Positions 44,578-56,367 of a stretch of DNA of 56,367 bases are shown here, one piece after another. How positions within the stretch are numbered: position 1 is the first letter of the stretch; each line of letters starts with the position of its first letter. The position numbers and the translations under genes were made by a program. Source of the stretch: Neptuniibacter sp. Its GTDB lineage: Bacteria; Pseudomonadota; Gammaproteobacteria; Pseudomonadales; Balneatricaceae. Under the pieces are notes generated by a model that saw nothing but the letters and a program-made list of their open reading frames with translations, had not been told where the DNA came from and did not search any database. Location: positions 1-56,367 of the forward strand of contig NZ_JAAEQH010000233.1 of assembly GCF_024231755.1 (NCBI RefSeq). Reading direction: 5' to 3'.

Positions 44578-44949
44578 GTGACGACAACTGAAACCGAACG
44601 CCGACGTTTTACCCGCGTTACCTTTGATGCCACTACTGAATTAGAGCATGAAGGTAGCAACTGGGAAGTAAAGCTGGTTGATATATCTTTCAATGGCATC
44701 CTGGTTAAAAGCGAGCAGGCACTGGCACTGAGCAAAGGGGATGAGGTTCAGGCCACGATCCATCTTCTAGGTAATGACATTACGATCAAAACACCAGCAA
44801 CCCTTGCTCATACAAACGAACTGGTATACGGCTTCCTGATTGAAAACCTGGATCTGGATTCTCTAACCCAATTACGCCGTTTAATTGAGCTCAATCTAGG
44901 TGATGAAGCACTTCTTGAACGGGAAATGGATCACCTGTTTCACGGCTAA
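44578..44949 (+). CDS. PilZ-domain protein
   Basis: A 123-aa protein, GTG start. It has the c-di-GMP-binding features RRRFTRVTF near the N-terminus and DISFNGILV about 30 residues later. It is divergent from the diguanylate cyclase, so signal maker and receptor lie side by side. It probably acts as a c-di-GMP effector; the target is not visible. Confidence 0.9.
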   Translation: MTTTETERRRFTRVTFDATTELEHEGSNWEVKLVDISFNGILVKSEQALALSKGDEVQATIHLLGNDITIKTPATLAHTNELVYGFLIENLDLDSLTQLRRLIELNLGDEALLEREMDHLFHG

Positions 44950-44959
44950 GTTTTTATGA

Positions 44960-46339
44960 CTAAAGCGCTTCCAGCGCTTCAGATAGCTTCGTTACCGGCA
45001 CAATCTGCATTCCGGGCAATGATTCTTTAGGCACATTGCCCTTTGGCACTATCGCCCTCTTAAAACCATGCTTTGCCGCTTCACGAATTCTCTCCTGCCC
45101 ATTTGGCACAGGACGGATCTCTCCAGACAAACCCACCTCACCAAATACCATAAGATCATGTGGCAAGGTCTGATCCCTAAAACTAGAGACAACAGCCAAA
45201 AGCAAGGCCAGATCCGCACTTGTCTCCAGAACTTTCACTCCACCAACCACATTCACAAACACATCCTGATCACCAGTCATCAAACCACCATGACGATGAA
45301 GAACAGCCAATAGCATCGACAGGCGATTCTGTTCCAGACCCACAGCGACCCGTCGAGGGTTGTTCATATGCGATTGATCAACCAGTGCCTGAATCTCAAC
45401 CAGCAGCGGGCGAGTACCTTCCCAAACCACCATCACTACACTACCCGGGCTTGGTCCTTCTTCACGACTCAGAAAGATCGAACTAGGGTTTTTAACCTCT
45501 TTCAGCCCCTGCTCAAGCATGGCAAAAACACCCAGTTCATTTACAGCACCAAAACGGTTTTTATGGGAACGTAGAGTACGGAAACGAGAATCTGAAGAAC
45601 CTTCCAACTGCAAGGAGCAATCGATCATATGCTCGAGTACTTTTGGCCCAGCTAGCGAACCATCTTTTGTTACATGCCCGACCAGAAAAAGTACCGTGCC
45701 CGTCTGTTTTGCATAACGAGTTAGATAAGCGGCAGACTCACGGACCTGAGCAACGGACCCTGGCGCTGATTGCACATCAGCCATATGCATTACTTGTATG
45801 GAATCTATCACCATCACCTTGGGCTGGATCTGCTGAGCCGTATTACAAATCGTTTCGACATTGGTTTCCGAAAGCATCTTCAACTGCCCTGTTGGCAGAC
45901 CGAGACGGTTCGCCCGCATCGCAACTTGCTGTAGAGATTCCTCACCTGTTACATACAGAGCAGGCATCTGTTCTGCCAGAAAACACATAGTCTGTAGTAA
46001 CAAGGTACTTTTACCCGCCCCCGGATGGCCGCCAATCAATACAGCAGAGCCGGGAACCAGGCCTCCACCCAACACCCGGTCCAACTCTCCCGCACCTGCG
46101 GAGAAACGAGGCATCTCTTCGACAGCCACTTCAGACAAACTAACAACCGCCTGCTTTCCGGCTGCGCCAGCATAACCATCAAAACGCACATTACGGCTTT
46201 CCTGAGCTGCGGTTTTAGCGGAAGCCAAACGCACCTCCGTCAGAGTATTCCATGCCTGACAGGAGGTACACTGCCCCTGCCATTTGGTGTAATCCGCGCC
46301 ACAATCATTACAGACATATGCGGTTTTCTGACGTGCCAT
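44960..46339 (-). CDS. radA: DNA repair protein RadA
   Basis: A 459-aa protein with an N-terminal zinc finger (CNDCGADYTKWQGQCTSCQA), a RecA-like ATPase with Walker A GHPGAGKSTLLL, the RadA signature SHKNRFGAV and a Lon-protease-like C-terminus (VFGEVGLSGEIRPV). It speeds branch migration in recombination. It converges on the PilZ gene with a 10-nt gap. Confidence 0.94.
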   Translation of the reverse strand: MARQKTAYVCNDCGADYTKWQGQCTSCQAWNTLTEVRLASAKTAAQESRNVRFDGYAGAAGKQAVVSLSEVAVEEMPRFSAGAGELDRVLGGGLVPGSAVLIGGHPGAGKSTLLLQTMCFLAEQMPALYVTGEESLQQVAMRANRLGLPTGQLKMLSETNVETICNTAQQIQPKVMVIDSIQVMHMADVQSAPGSVAQVRESAAYLTRYAKQTGTVLFLVGHVTKDGSLAGPKVLEHMIDCSLQLEGSSDSRFRTLRSHKNRFGAVNELGVFAMLEQGLKEVKNPSSIFLSREEGPSPGSVVMVVWEGTRPLLVEIQALVDQSHMNNPRRVAVGLEQNRLSMLLAVLHRHGGLMTGDQDVFVNVVGGVKVLETSADLALLLAVVSSFRDQTLPHDLMVFGEVGLSGEIRPVPNGQERIREAAKHGFKRAIVPKGNVPKESLPGMQIVPVTKLSEALEAL

Positions 46340-46485
46340 CTATATCTCCAAAGCAATCGTTATTAATGCTGATTCTACCCAAGGCTCTGCTTATAACCTA
46401 TAGATCTTTTTTTATTTTATGATTGCACTACAATCGAGCTCTTACATAAAAACAAGTACTCACTTGCGCATCAAAGGAGATGTTC

Positions 46486-47757
46486 ATGAAACTGGAAACC
46501 ATTGCCGTTCACGGTGGCTATTCACCTGACCCTACCACCAAAGCCGTTGCGGTTCCGATCTATCAAACGACATCTTATGCTTTTGATGATGCGCAGCATG
46601 GTGCAGATCTTTTTGACCTGAAGGTCGAGGGTAATATTTACACCCGCATTATGAACCCGACGACTGACGTGCTTGAAAAACGTCTAGCTGAGATGGAAGG
46701 TGGTATAGCAGCCCTTGCAGTTGCTTCAGGTATGGCTGCGATTACTTACGCCATCCAAACGATCGCACGGACTGGAGATAATATTATCTCTACCAGCGAG
46801 CTTTATGGCGGTACTTACAACCTGTTTGCTCATACTCTTCCACATCAGGGCATTGATGTACGCTTTGCCAATAAAGATGACATGACAGATATTGAGAGCA
46901 AGATCGATGCAAACACTAAAGCGCTTTACTGTGAATCAGTAGGCAACCCATCTGGCGGCATCGCAGACATTGAGAAGCTGGCGGATGTTGCTCATCGCAA
47001 TGGCATCCCACTGATTGTGGATAACACCGTACCAAGCCCAGCAATGTGGCGCCCAATCGAACACGGTGCAGACATTGTTGTTCACTCAGTCACGAAATAC
47101 ATTGGCGGTCACGGTAACTCTATTGGTGGCGTAGTAGTTGATTCCGGTAAGTTCCCATGGGCGGATAATGCAGAACGTTTCCCTCTACTTAACACTCCAG
47201 ATGCTTCTTACCACGGCGTAGTCTATACCGAAGCGCTAGGTCCAGCTGCATTTATTGGCCGCTGCCGTGTCGTTCCTCTACGTAACACAGGTGCTGCGCT
47301 CTCTCCAATGAACGCATTTATGATCTTGCAGGGCTTGGAAACTCTGGCACTGCGTATGGAACGCATCAACGAAAACAGCCAGAAAATAGCTTCCTACCTA
47401 GAACAGCACGATCAGGTAAGCTGGGTTAAATATGCAGGTCTGGAAAGCCATAAAGATTACGAGCTGGCACAGAAATACCTGAACGGACAAGCTTCCGGCA
47501 TTATCAGCTTTGGCCTGAAATCCGGGCGTGCAGCAACAGCACCGTTCTATGATGCACTGCAGATCTTTACTCGTCTGGTTAACATCGGTGACTGTAAATC
47601 TCTGGCTGCTATTCCGGCAGAAACGACTCATCGCCAGTTAAATGATGAAGAACTTGCATCTGCAGGTGTATCACCTGAGATGGTTCGACTTTCAGTGGGT
47701 ATCGAACACGCTGATGATTTGATTGCAGATCTGGAGCAGGCTCTGGCTGCTATCTGA
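46486..47757 (+). CDS. metY: O-acetylhomoserine sulfhydrylase
   Basis: About 423 aa from the ATG at 46486; AAAGGAG lies 6-7 nt before it, which favours it over the ATG at 46480. A PLP-dependent Cys/Met-metabolism enzyme: METIAVHGGYSP-like start, the PLP lysine in SVTKYIGGHG, and GRAATAPFYDALQIFTRL near the end. It makes homocysteine from O-acetylhomoserine and sulfide. It stands alone with its own terminator. Confidence 0.9.
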   Translation: MKLETIAVHGGYSPDPTTKAVAVPIYQTTSYAFDDAQHGADLFDLKVEGNIYTRIMNPTTDVLEKRLAEMEGGIAALAVASGMAAITYAIQTIARTGDNIISTSELYGGTYNLFAHTLPHQGIDVRFANKDDMTDIESKIDANTKALYCESVGNPSGGIADIEKLADVAHRNGIPLIVDNTVPSPAMWRPIEHGADIVVHSVTKYIGGHGNSIGGVVVDSGKFPWADNAERFPLLNTPDASYHGVVYTEALGPAAFIGRCRVVPLRNTGAALSPMNAFMILQGLETLALRMERINENSQKIASYLEQHDQVSWVKYAGLESHKDYELAQKYLNGQASGIISFGLKSGRAATAPFYDALQIFTRLVNIGDCKSLAAIPAETTHRQLNDEELASAGVSPEMVRLSVGIEHADDLIADLEQALAAI

Positions 47758-47769
47758 TAAATACCGAAA

Positions 47770-47799
47770 TAAAAAAGGCCGCTAATGCGGCCTTTTTTA
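47770..47799. terminator. terminator between metY and carbonic anhydrase
   Basis: AAAAAAGGCCGC-TAAT-GCGGCCTTTTTT, a clean stem between convergent genes. Confidence 0.87.
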
Positions 47800-47809
47800 T
47801 ATTCCTATC

Positions 47810-48538
47810 TTATTCAAAGATAGATTTAACCTTATCCCAAAGGGTTCGCGCATCATGCTGGCTCTTATCAGATGCCTGAGCAAGCTCACGCAACTTACCC
47901 ATCTTATCCATTGCTAACTGATACTGCTGCTCGACCTCTTCAGCACCCGAAGCGTTGAATTCAAGGTCATTTACCAAGCCATCACTCAACCCATAGATCC
48001 AACCATGAACAGTCAGCTCCTGACCATTAGCCCACGCCTGCTGCACAATGGTTGTTTCACAAAGGTTAACCGCCTGTTCAATAACATTCAATTCACATAA
48101 ACGGTCCAGCTGCTGGTGAGAATGATCCCAAGTGGAAAGAAAATCGCGGTGTTTCTGGTAAACCCTGCGGATATTACGCAGCCAGTTATCGATCAAGCCA
48201 TGAGGTTGCTCTTCAATTGATGCTGCAACACCACCACAACCGTAGTGGCCCACAACCATCACATGTTTAACCTTTAGCACTTCAACTGCATACTGGACTA
48301 CAGAAAGGCAGTTCATATCCGTATGTACAACGACGTTCGCCACATTTCGGTGGACGAATAGTTCACCTGGAAGCATGCCTACAATTTCATTGGCAGGTAC
48401 ACGGCTGTCAGAACAACCGATCCAGAGATACTCCGGCGCTTGCTGCTGCGCTAATGTTTCGAAAAACTCAGGATCTTCCTGATTAATTTTTTCCGCCCAT
48501 TCGCGGTTCTTTTCAAGTAAATCGGTTAGTTTTTCCAT
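47810..48538 (-). CDS. can: beta-class carbonic anhydrase
   Basis: A 242-aa zinc enzyme with the ligand set Cys42 and Asp44 (GCSDSRV), His98 and Cys101 (GHYGCGG). It interconverts CO2 and bicarbonate. About 57 nt downstream of the lipoprotein gene on the same strand, with a terminator between them. Confidence 0.94.
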   Translation of the reverse strand: MEKLTDLLEKNREWAEKINQEDPEFFETLAQQQAPEYLWIGCSDSRVPANEIVGMLPGELFVHRNVANVVVHTDMNCLSVVQYAVEVLKVKHVMVVGHYGCGGVAASIEEQPHGLIDNWLRNIRRVYQKHRDFLSTWDHSHQQLDRLCELNVIEQAVNLCETTIVQQAWANGQELTVHGWIYGLSDGLVNDLEFNASGAEEVEQQYQLAMDKMGKLRELAQASDKSQHDARTLWDKVKSIFE

Positions 48539-48554
48539 CGCTATTTCTTATATC

Positions 48555-48577
48555 AAAAGCGGGCACATGTGCCCGCT
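48555..48577 (-). terminator. terminator of the lipoprotein gene
   Basis: A perfect 20-bp palindrome (AGCGGGCACATGTGCCCGCT) followed on the minus strand by a T-rich stretch. Confidence 0.7.
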
Positions 48578-48595
48578 ATAGAATTCTCAGAAGGG

Positions 48596-49057
48596 TTACC
48601 CTTTAGACAAGGCGGCCTTTCTGGAAGCAGCATACTCTTCTTCCGTGATGAGATTTTTTTCTCTTAAGCTCTTTAACTCCTTGAGCCGCTCTTCCAGATT
48701 CTTTGTTTGTTCAGCTAGTTGTTCCTCGCTGCATTCCTTATCGCGGCGCAAATTATCGATACGACTTAGACGAGCCCCCGCAGCGTTGAGCGCTGATTCA
48801 TAGTTACTGTTTTTTGCAATTAAGTTGAACGGAAACCATAAAATCCCATCCAGCAAATCTTTACCAGTAACATCATTTTTGTCCTGATTCACCGCATTGA
48901 TAATCGCCTGAACCCGAACCTGCTCAGAAGTCAGCTGCTGACAAGTCATTGAATCGTCAGACGCATTATAGGCAGTCACAACTTCATGATTGGCACTACC
49001 AGCACAACCGCTCAACACAACTGCTGCCGTAGTTAAAAGAACTACTTTTTTTAACAT
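48596..49057 (-). CDS. lipoprotein with SHOCT domain
   Basis: A 153-aa protein. The lipobox is LSGC (Cys18) after a hydrophobic signal, so the mature protein is lipid-anchored. The last ~30 residues (LKELKSLREKNLITEEEYAA) match the SHOCT pattern. A predicted coiled coil precedes it. Function unknown. Confidence 0.8.
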   Translation of the reverse strand: MLKKVVLLTTAAVVLSGCAGSANHEVVTAYNASDDSMTCQQLTSEQVRVQAIINAVNQDKNDVTGKDLLDGILWFPFNLIAKNSNYESALNAAGARLSRIDNLRRDKECSEEQLAEQTKNLEERLKELKSLREKNLITEEEYAASRKAALSKG

Positions 49058-49117
49058 TTTATCTTCCTTGATCTGAAGAATTATTTAACGGGGGAACTAA
49101 ATTCCCATAACTATTAA

Positions 49118-50182
49118 TTAAGAATGATACTTAGCGCTGAGCTCATGCACCGCATCAACAAAGGCTTTAGGCTGTGCTGGGTCGACAAACTGGTGAATAC
49201 CATGCCCCAGATTAAACACATGACCTGAACCATTACCAAAGCGACTCAGAATAAAATCAACTTCCTGCTCGATACGATTTGCTGGCGCATACAGAACACT
49301 TGGATCCATATTACCCTGCAGAGCAACCTTATCACCCACGCGAGCACGGGCATTGCCAATATCAGTTGTCCAGTCCAGACCCAGTGCATCAGAACCTGCT
49401 TCAGCCATTGACTCCAGCCACTGGCCACCATTTTTAGTGAACAGGATCACTGGTACTTTACGACCATCATGTTCGCGAATCAGACCATCTACGATCTGCT
49501 TCATATATTTCAGAGAGAACTCTTCGTAACACGGACCACTCAGAGCGCCACCCCAAGTATCAAATACCTGCACCGCCTGAGCACCACTACGAATCTGTTC
49601 GTTCAAATATTCCGTTACAGACTGTGCAAGTTTATTCAGCAGCTCGTGCATGATTTCTGGAGTTGCGTACATCATCTGCTTGATGTGTCGGAAATCTTTG
49701 CTGGAACCACCTTCAACCATGTAGGTTGCTAGTGTCCATGGGCTACCAGAGAAACCGATCAGAGGAACACGTCCGTTCAGCTCACGACGGATCTCTTTAA
49801 CCGCATTCATCACGTAATCAAGGTCAGTCGCCGCATCAGGTACAGGTAGGTCAGCGACATCTTTCTCTGTACGGATGATTTTCTTGAAACGCGGACCTTC
49901 ACCCGTTTCGAAGTAAAGACCCAGACCCATTGCATCAGGGATAGTCAGAATGTCAGAAAACAATATCGCAGCATCCAGATCGTATCGTTCCAGTGGCTGA
50001 ATCGTTACTTCACATGCCAGTTCTTTGTTTTTGCACAGGCTGATAAAGTCACCTGCCTTGGCACGAGTTTCACGATATTCTGGTAGATAGCGTCCAGCCT
50101 GGCGCATCATCCATACTGGTGTCGCATCAACGGGTTCGCGAAGCAAAGCTCGCAAGAAACGATCATTTTTCAATTCAGCCAT
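49118..50182 (-). CDS. hemE: uroporphyrinogen decarboxylase
   Basis: A 354-aa enzyme with the family start [19 protein letters not shown], then [13 protein letters not shown], and [19 protein letters not shown]. It removes four carboxyl groups from uroporphyrinogen III in heme synthesis. Full length. Upstream of hemE lies the gltBD terminator. Confidence 0.95.
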   Translation of the reverse strand: MAELKNDRFLRALLREPVDATPVWMMRQAGRYLPEYRETRAKAGDFISLCKNKELACEVTIQPLERYDLDAAILFSDILTIPDAMGLGLYFETGEGPRFKKIIRTEKDVADLPVPDAATDLDYVMNAVKEIRRELNGRVPLIGFSGSPWTLATYMVEGGSSKDFRHIKQMMYATPEIMHELLNKLAQSVTEYLNEQIRSGAQAVQVFDTWGGALSGPCYEEFSLKYMKQIVDGLIREHDGRKVPVILFTKNGGQWLESMAEAGSDALGLDWTTDIGNARARVGDKVALQGNMDPSVLYAPANRIEQEVDFILSRFGNGSGHVFNLGHGIHQFVDPAQPKAFVDAVHELSAKYHS

Positions 50183-50268
50183 CTGTTTCTATCACTTAGT
50201 ATCTATAAATTTAATCTGGACGCTATTCTAACGATTTCTGAGCAGAAATACCTGCTTCTTTAGATCGT

Positions 50269-50298
50269 AAAAAAGGCCGCTGTAAGCGGCCTTTTTCG
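50269..50298 (-). terminator. terminator of gltBD
   Basis: AAAAAAGGCCGC-TGTAA-GCGGCCTTTTTT between gltD and hemE. Confidence 0.85.
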
Positions 50299-50308
50299 AT
50301 CTATAGGA

Positions 50309-51778
<1,470 letters not shown>

Positions 51779-51810
51779 TTATTCTTCATCTGCTTAGATC
51801 AGACCCGCTC

Positions 51811-54800
51811 TTATTCAGGGCGGGTACGCATGTTTGCCAACAGGTCACCTAGGCTGGCAGCTTTTGGTTTAACCAACCAGAACTTGCCGATGTAATCATC
51901 AAGATTGTCGATGATCTCCTGACCCCAGGCACTACCTGTCTCTTTAGTGAACTCAATGATCACAGAACGCAGATGATTTTTATAAGCTTCCATATTTTCA
52001 GTGTGGACACGCTGAATCTCTACCAGCTCATGGTTGTACTTATCCACAAAGCTGTTATCCAGATCCAGTACGTAGGCGAAACCACCTGTCATACCCGCAC
52101 CGAAGTTATAACCCGTTGCACCCAGTACCGTTACCAGACCACCTGTCATGTATTCACAACAGTGATCACCCGCACCTTCAACAACCGCATGTACGCCGGA
52201 GTTACGTACACCAAAACGCTCACCCGCCTGGCCTGCTGCGAAAAGCTTACCGCCAGTCGCACCATACAGACACGTGTTACCCATGATGGAAGTTTCATTG
52301 GACTTGAATGTCACTTCATCAAATGGGCGGATAACGATCTTACCGCCGGCCATACCTTTACCAACGTAGTCATTGGCATCACCTTCAAGGTAAAGATTCT
52401 GACCACCAGCGTTCCAAACGCCGAAGGACTGACCCGCGTGGCCTTTAAACTTAAAGGTTACCGGCTGATCACTCATACCCAGGTTGCCATGCTGCTTAGC
52501 AATAGCACCTGAAGTACGTGCACCTACAGAACGGTCACAGTTAGTGATAACCAGCTCGTATTCACCGCCAGTCTTATCTGCGATAGCCTGCTCAGCCAGC
52601 GCCAGCATCTGAGTATTCAGTTCAGCCAGATCGTATGGTTCGTTACGCTCTACCTGACAAGTATTCGGGAACTCATCACCTGCAGAAGTCAGAATTGGAG
52701 ACAGATCCAGATTCTTCTGACGTGGTGTTTCCCCATCTAGAATCTCCAGCAGATCAACACGACCTACCAGCTCTTCCATAGTACGAACACCCAGCTGAGC
52801 CATGATCTGACGAGTTTCTTCTGCCACAAAGCGGAAGAAGTTCTTAACCATCTCAACCGTACCGCGGAAGTGTTCTTCACGCAGTTTATCGTTCTGAGTT
52901 GCAACACCGGTCGCACAGTTATTCAGGTGACAAATACGTAGGTACTTACAACCCAACGCAACCATCGGCATAGTACCGAAACCGAAGCTTTCCGCACCCA
53001 GAATGGCGCCTTTGATTACATCCAGACCCGTTTTCAGACCACCGTCTGTCTGCAGACGTACAGAACCACGCAGTTGGTTACCACGCAGAGACTGATGCGC
53101 ATCAGCCAGACCCAGCTCCCAAGGAGAACCTGCATAGTGGATAGAGGTCATTGGAGATGCCGCAGTACCGCCGTCATAACCTGAAATAGTGATCAGATCT
53201 GCATATGCCTTGGCAACACCACAGGCGATTGTGCCTACACCTGGACGAGATACCAGTTTCACCGATACCAGTGCTTCAGGGTTTACCTGTTTCAGGTCAA
53301 AGATCAGCTGAGCCAAGTCTTCGATAGAGTAGATATCGTGATGCGGCGGAGGTGAAATCAGAGTCACACCTGGCACAGAGTAGCGCAGACGTGCGATCAA
53401 ACTGTTTACCTTACCACCTGGCAGCTGACCACCTTCACCCGGCTTAGCACCCTGAGCTACTTTGATCTGCATAACTTCTGCGTTGGACAGATACTGAGGT
53501 GTCACACCGAAACGGCCGGAAGCAACCTGCTTAATCTTAGAGCGCTTCATCGTGCCGTGACGAGCTTCGTCTTCACCACCCTCACCAGAGTTAGAGCGGC
53601 CACCCAGTTCGTTCATCGCTACCGCTAGCGCTTCATGAGCTTCTGGGGACAGTGCTCCCAGAGACATCGCAGCAGAGTCGAAACGTGGGAAAATATTTTC
53701 TACTGGTTCAACGTCATCAATGGAGATCGATTTAACGTCCTTACGCAGCCCCAACATATCACGCAGAGTTGCATAACCACGGTTGTTAACCAGATCAGCA
53801 TAACGCTGGTAAGCGTCCTGACTGCCTGTCTCAACCGCTTCATGAATAGTGCGAACCACATCCGGGTTATAAGCATGGTATTCACCGTCATGCTTATACT
53901 TCAGCAGACCACCTGCCTGAATTGGCTTACGCGCAGTCCAAGCTTCTTTAGCCAGCAGGCCCTGCTCAAACTGGAAGTCTTCAAAGCGAGCACCTTCAAT
54001 TCGGCTGGTAACACCTTTGAAGCACAGGTCAACGATTTCAGAACTCAGACCAATAGCTTCAAACAGCTGCGCACCACGGTAAGAGGCGATTGTGGAGATA
54101 CCCATCTTAGACAAGATCTTCATCAGGCCTTTGTTGATGCCTTTGCGATAGTTCTCATGTGACTGAAGCGGGTCCACTTGAACCTCACCTGCAGCACAAA
54201 GATCATTCAGCACACGGTATGCAAGATACGGGAATACAGCCGTCGCACCGAAGCCAAACAAAACAGCAAAGTGATGCGGATCACGTACAGTGCCACTCTC
54301 TACAATAATGTTTGCGTCGCAACGCAGACCTTTATCGATAAGGCGATGGTGAACAGCACCTGTTGCCAGAGCGGCATGCACAGGTAGGGAACCGCGAGAC
54401 AGATAAGCATCTGTCAGAATCAGGATTACCTTACCATCGCGAACACTCTGTTCCGCCTGATCTGCAATACCCTCAATCGCTGCTTGCAGCGACTGTTTTT
54501 CAGGATTGTAGTTCAGGTCGATCTGAGCAACTTCAAAACCCTCTTCTTTGTTATCACGAAGACGGTTGAATTTACTCGCAGACAGTACCGGCGTAGTCAG
54601 AATTACACGACGAGCATGCTGTGGTGTTTCTTCAAATACGTTCTGCTCTGAACCAATACAGGTTTCAAGAGACATTACAATCGCCTCACGCAGAGGATCG
54701 ATTGGTGGGTTGGTTACCTGAGCGAACTGTTGACGGAAGTAGTCATACAGTGAGCGTACACGGTGTGACAGTACAGCCATCGGCTTGTCATCACCCATAG

Positions 54801-56262
54801 AACCGATTGCTTCCATACCGGATTCACCCAGTGGACGCAGGATCTGGTCACGCTCTTCAAAGGTAACCTGGAACATTTTCATGTGAGTCTTAACTTCATC
54901 CGCGGACATCTCCGGGAATGAACGTGACTCTTCTTCCAGATTCATTGTCTGTTCAAGGCGTAGAGCATTCTCTTTTAGCCATTTTTTGTATGGCTGAGCA
55001 GCTTTAAGACGGTTATCTACATCTTGAGTATGTAGAACATCACCAGTTTCAGTATCAATTGCCAGAATCTGACCTGGCCCAACTCGACCCTGAGCCACAA
55101 TATCTTCTGGCTGATAGCTGAATACGCCGATTTCTGATGCAGTACAGATATAACCCTGCTTGGTCATTACCCAACGTGATGGACGTAAACCATTTCGGTC
55201 AAGCATACATACAGCGAAACGACCATCGGTCATTACCATACCTGCCGGACCATCCCAAGGCTCCATATGCATAGAGTTGTAGTCATAGAATGCACGTAGG
55301 TCTGCATCCATAGTTTCTACATTCTGCCATGCCGGAGGAACGATCATGCGTACCGCACGATAGATATCTACACCACCAACCAGCAGGAATTCCAGCATGT
55401 TATCCATACTGGAGGAATCTGAACCTGTAGTGTTAACGATTGGCTGCAGGTCATCCAAATTAGGCAGCAGATCTGTAGAGAATTTACCCGCACGAGCCTT
55501 AGCCCAGTTACGGTTACCTTCTACAGTATTGATCTCACCATTGTGAGCCAAGAAGCGGAAAGGCTGGGCCAGAGGCCAGCGTGGCGCTGTATTTGTAGAG
55601 AAACGCTGGTGATAAGTACAAACCGCCGTTTCCAGACGCGAGTCTGCCAGATCTTTAAAGAATACCGGCAGATCGACCGGCATCGTCAGACCTTTATAGG
55701 AGATGACTTTGTCGGAGAAACTACAGATATAGAAATCTTCATCTGCAGACATCGCAATTTCAGCCTTACGGCGCGCCACAAACAGGCTTACCGCCAGCTC
55801 ACGTTCGCTTTTACCTTCAGCCTTGATAAATACCTGCTCAATTAAAGGCAGCGTATCTTTCGCGATAGGTCCCAGACAGGATTCATCCGTTGGCACAACT
55901 CGCCAACCAGCCACACCCAAGCCTTCCGCTGTAATAGCAGCATTAACTGCCTCTCGTGCAGCTTCTGTCTTAGCAGCATCACGCGGTAGGAAAATCATAC
56001 CTACTGCGTAGTGCTCACCCAATTCTACTCCCAACTCTTCCTGCGCAACTGTACGCATGAAGCTGTCAGGCTTCTGCATCAACAGGCCACACCCGTCACC
56101 AGTTTTGCCGTCAGCAGCAATACCACCACGGTGTGTCATACACGCCAGTGCTTCAATCGCCTTTTCCAGCAGATCGTGACTAGCCTGACCCTGCATGTGT
56201 GCCATAAGGCCAAAGCCACAGTTATCTTTAAACTCACCGGGGCGATAAAGACCTTTGCTCAT
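51811..56262 (-). CDS. gltB: glutamate synthase, large subunit
   Basis: A 1483-aa protein, complete. A short propeptide is followed by the class II glutaminase nucleophile Cys15 ([12 protein letters not shown]). Later come the central and FMN-binding domains ([19 protein letters not shown]), the Fe-S cysteines [19 protein letters not shown], and the beta-helix GXGXG-type domain at the end. It makes glutamate from glutamine and 2-oxoglutarate. With gltD it drives GS/GOGAT nitrogen assimilation. Only ~100 nt of its upstream region is inside the window, with no operator recognised. Confidence 0.96.
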   Translation of the reverse strand: MSKGLYRPGEFKDNCGFGLMAHMQGQASHDLLEKAIEALACMTHRGGIAADGKTGDGCGLLMQKPDSFMRTVAQEELGVELGEHYAVGMIFLPRDAAKTEAAREAVNAAITAEGLGVAGWRVVPTDESCLGPIAKDTLPLIEQVFIKAEGKSERELAVSLFVARRKAEIAMSADEDFYICSFSDKVISYKGLTMPVDLPVFFKDLADSRLETAVCTYHQRFSTNTAPRWPLAQPFRFLAHNGEINTVEGNRNWAKARAGKFSTDLLPNLDDLQPIVNTTGSDSSSMDNMLEFLLVGGVDIYRAVRMIVPPAWQNVETMDADLRAFYDYNSMHMEPWDGPAGMVMTDGRFAVCMLDRNGLRPSRWVMTKQGYICTASEIGVFSYQPEDIVAQGRVGPGQILAIDTETGDVLHTQDVDNRLKAAQPYKKWLKENALRLEQTMNLEEESRSFPEMSADEVKTHMKMFQVTFEERDQILRPLGESGMEAIGSMGDDKPMAVLSHRVRSLYDYFRQQFAQVTNPPIDPLREAIVMSLETCIGSEQNVFEETPQHARRVILTTPVLSASKFNRLRDNKEEGFEVAQIDLNYNPEKQSLQAAIEGIADQAEQSVRDGKVILILTDAYLSRGSLPVHAALATGAVHHRLIDKGLRCDANIIVESGTVRDPHHFAVLFGFGATAVFPYLAYRVLNDLCAAGEVQVDPLQSHENYRKGINKGLMKILSKMGISTIASYRGAQLFEAIGLSSEIVDLCFKGVTSRIEGARFEDFQFEQGLLAKEAWTARKPIQAGGLLKYKHDGEYHAYNPDVVRTIHEAVETGSQDAYQRYADLVNNRGYATLRDMLGLRKDVKSISIDDVEPVENIFPRFDSAAMSLGALSPEAHEALAVAMNELGGRSNSGEGGEDEARHGTMKRSKIKQVASGRFGVTPQYLSNAEVMQIKVAQGAKPGEGGQLPGGKVNSLIARLRYSVPGVTLISPPPHHDIYSIEDLAQLIFDLKQVNPEALVSVKLVSRPGVGTIACGVAKAYADLITISGYDGGTAASPMTSIHYAGSPWELGLADAHQSLRGNQLRGSVRLQTDGGLKTGLDVIKGAILGAESFGFGTMPMVALGCKYLRICHLNNCATGVATQNDKLREEHFRGTVEMVKNFFRFVAEETRQIMAQLGVRTMEELVGRVDLLEILDGETPRQKNLDLSPILTSAGDEFPNTCQVERNEPYDLAELNTQMLALAEQAIADKTGGEYELVITNCDRSVGARTSGAIAKQHGNLGMSDQPVTFKFKGHAGQSFGVWNAGGQNLYLEGDANDYVGKGMAGGKIVIRPFDEVTFKSNETSIMGNTCLYGATGGKLFAAGQAGERFGVRNSGVHAVVEGAGDHCCEYMTGGLVTVLGATGYNFGAGMTGGFAYVLDLDNSFVDKYNHELVEIQRVHTENMEAYKNHLRSVIIEFTKETGSAWGQEIIDNLDDYIGKFWLVKPKAASLGDLLANMRTRPE

Positions 56263-56367
56263 AAGCCATTCCCACTTAAAAATACTTAAAAATCAATATC
56301 TTGAAAACTCTTTCTGCTGCAATATATGCGCCACTCAGCAAAAAGGGACAGCCATTCTACACGTGAT

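Noticed and set aside
45068..46366. Plus-strand ORFs across radA
   Set aside because: Shadows of radA with no recognisable domains.

Overview
The window looks like a chromosome segment of a motile, aerobic marine gammaproteobacterium, probably Oceanospirillales/Oceanospirillaceae. This is inferred from gene order and protein style (nrdR-ribD-ribE-ribB-ribH-nusB-thiL-pgpA, xseB-ispA-dxs, a Na+-type pomAB pair, cytochrome c5, PPK2, gltBD), not from any search.

Region 1 (1-15.2 kb) is accessory DNA packed behind ssrA. The window opens inside tmRNA. Its last 17 bases recur at 12725-12741 beside a tyrosine integrase, so 124-12741 is read as a genomic island with attL and attR. The island carries an integrase, a serine recombinase, small DNA-binding proteins, an HUH-type Rep-like protein, a BECR-like nuclease candidate, an SRAP (HMCES/YedK) protein and a three-gene cargo operon at 914-5838. 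That operon encodes, in transcription order, an 848-aa DUF4214/Calx-beta protein, a YcaO cyclodehydratase-like enzyme and a SAM methyltransferase. The only cysteine of the 848-aa protein lies in its C-terminal GDGSCGGGI, which resembles the GSCG heterocycle site of microcin B17. My reading is that this is a RiPP-like system that puts an azole-type modification on the C-terminus of a large multidomain protein. It is the most novel candidate here.

A second segment (12.9-15.2 kb) carries an ABC-type ATPase plus a RloB-like protein (AbiL-type defence candidate). It is bounded by a 62-bp direct repeat and by more tmRNA-tail sequences, so the ssrA site looks like a layered integration hotspot.

Region 2 (15.2-34.8 kb) is mostly core: a membrane protein, a soluble chemoreceptor, a PAS histidine kinase, PPK2, cytochrome c5, the flagellar stator genes, isoprenoid precursor genes (xseB-ispA-dxs), a solute-binding protein, and the riboflavin/nusB/thiL/pgpA operon headed by nrdR, with glyA upstream.

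Region 3 (34.8-41.3 kb) is a second accessory pocket. A ~103-bp stretch from the glyA promoter region is duplicated 5.4 kb away. Between the copies lie an Hsp20 remnant and a 1509-aa PPC-repeat/DUF4214 protein. Next to the distal copy is a frameshifted dehydrogenase.

Region 4 (41.5-56.4 kb) is core again: ettA, a diguanylate cyclase, a PilZ protein, radA, a sulfhydrylase, carbonic anhydrase, a SHOCT lipoprotein, hemE and the gltBD operon.
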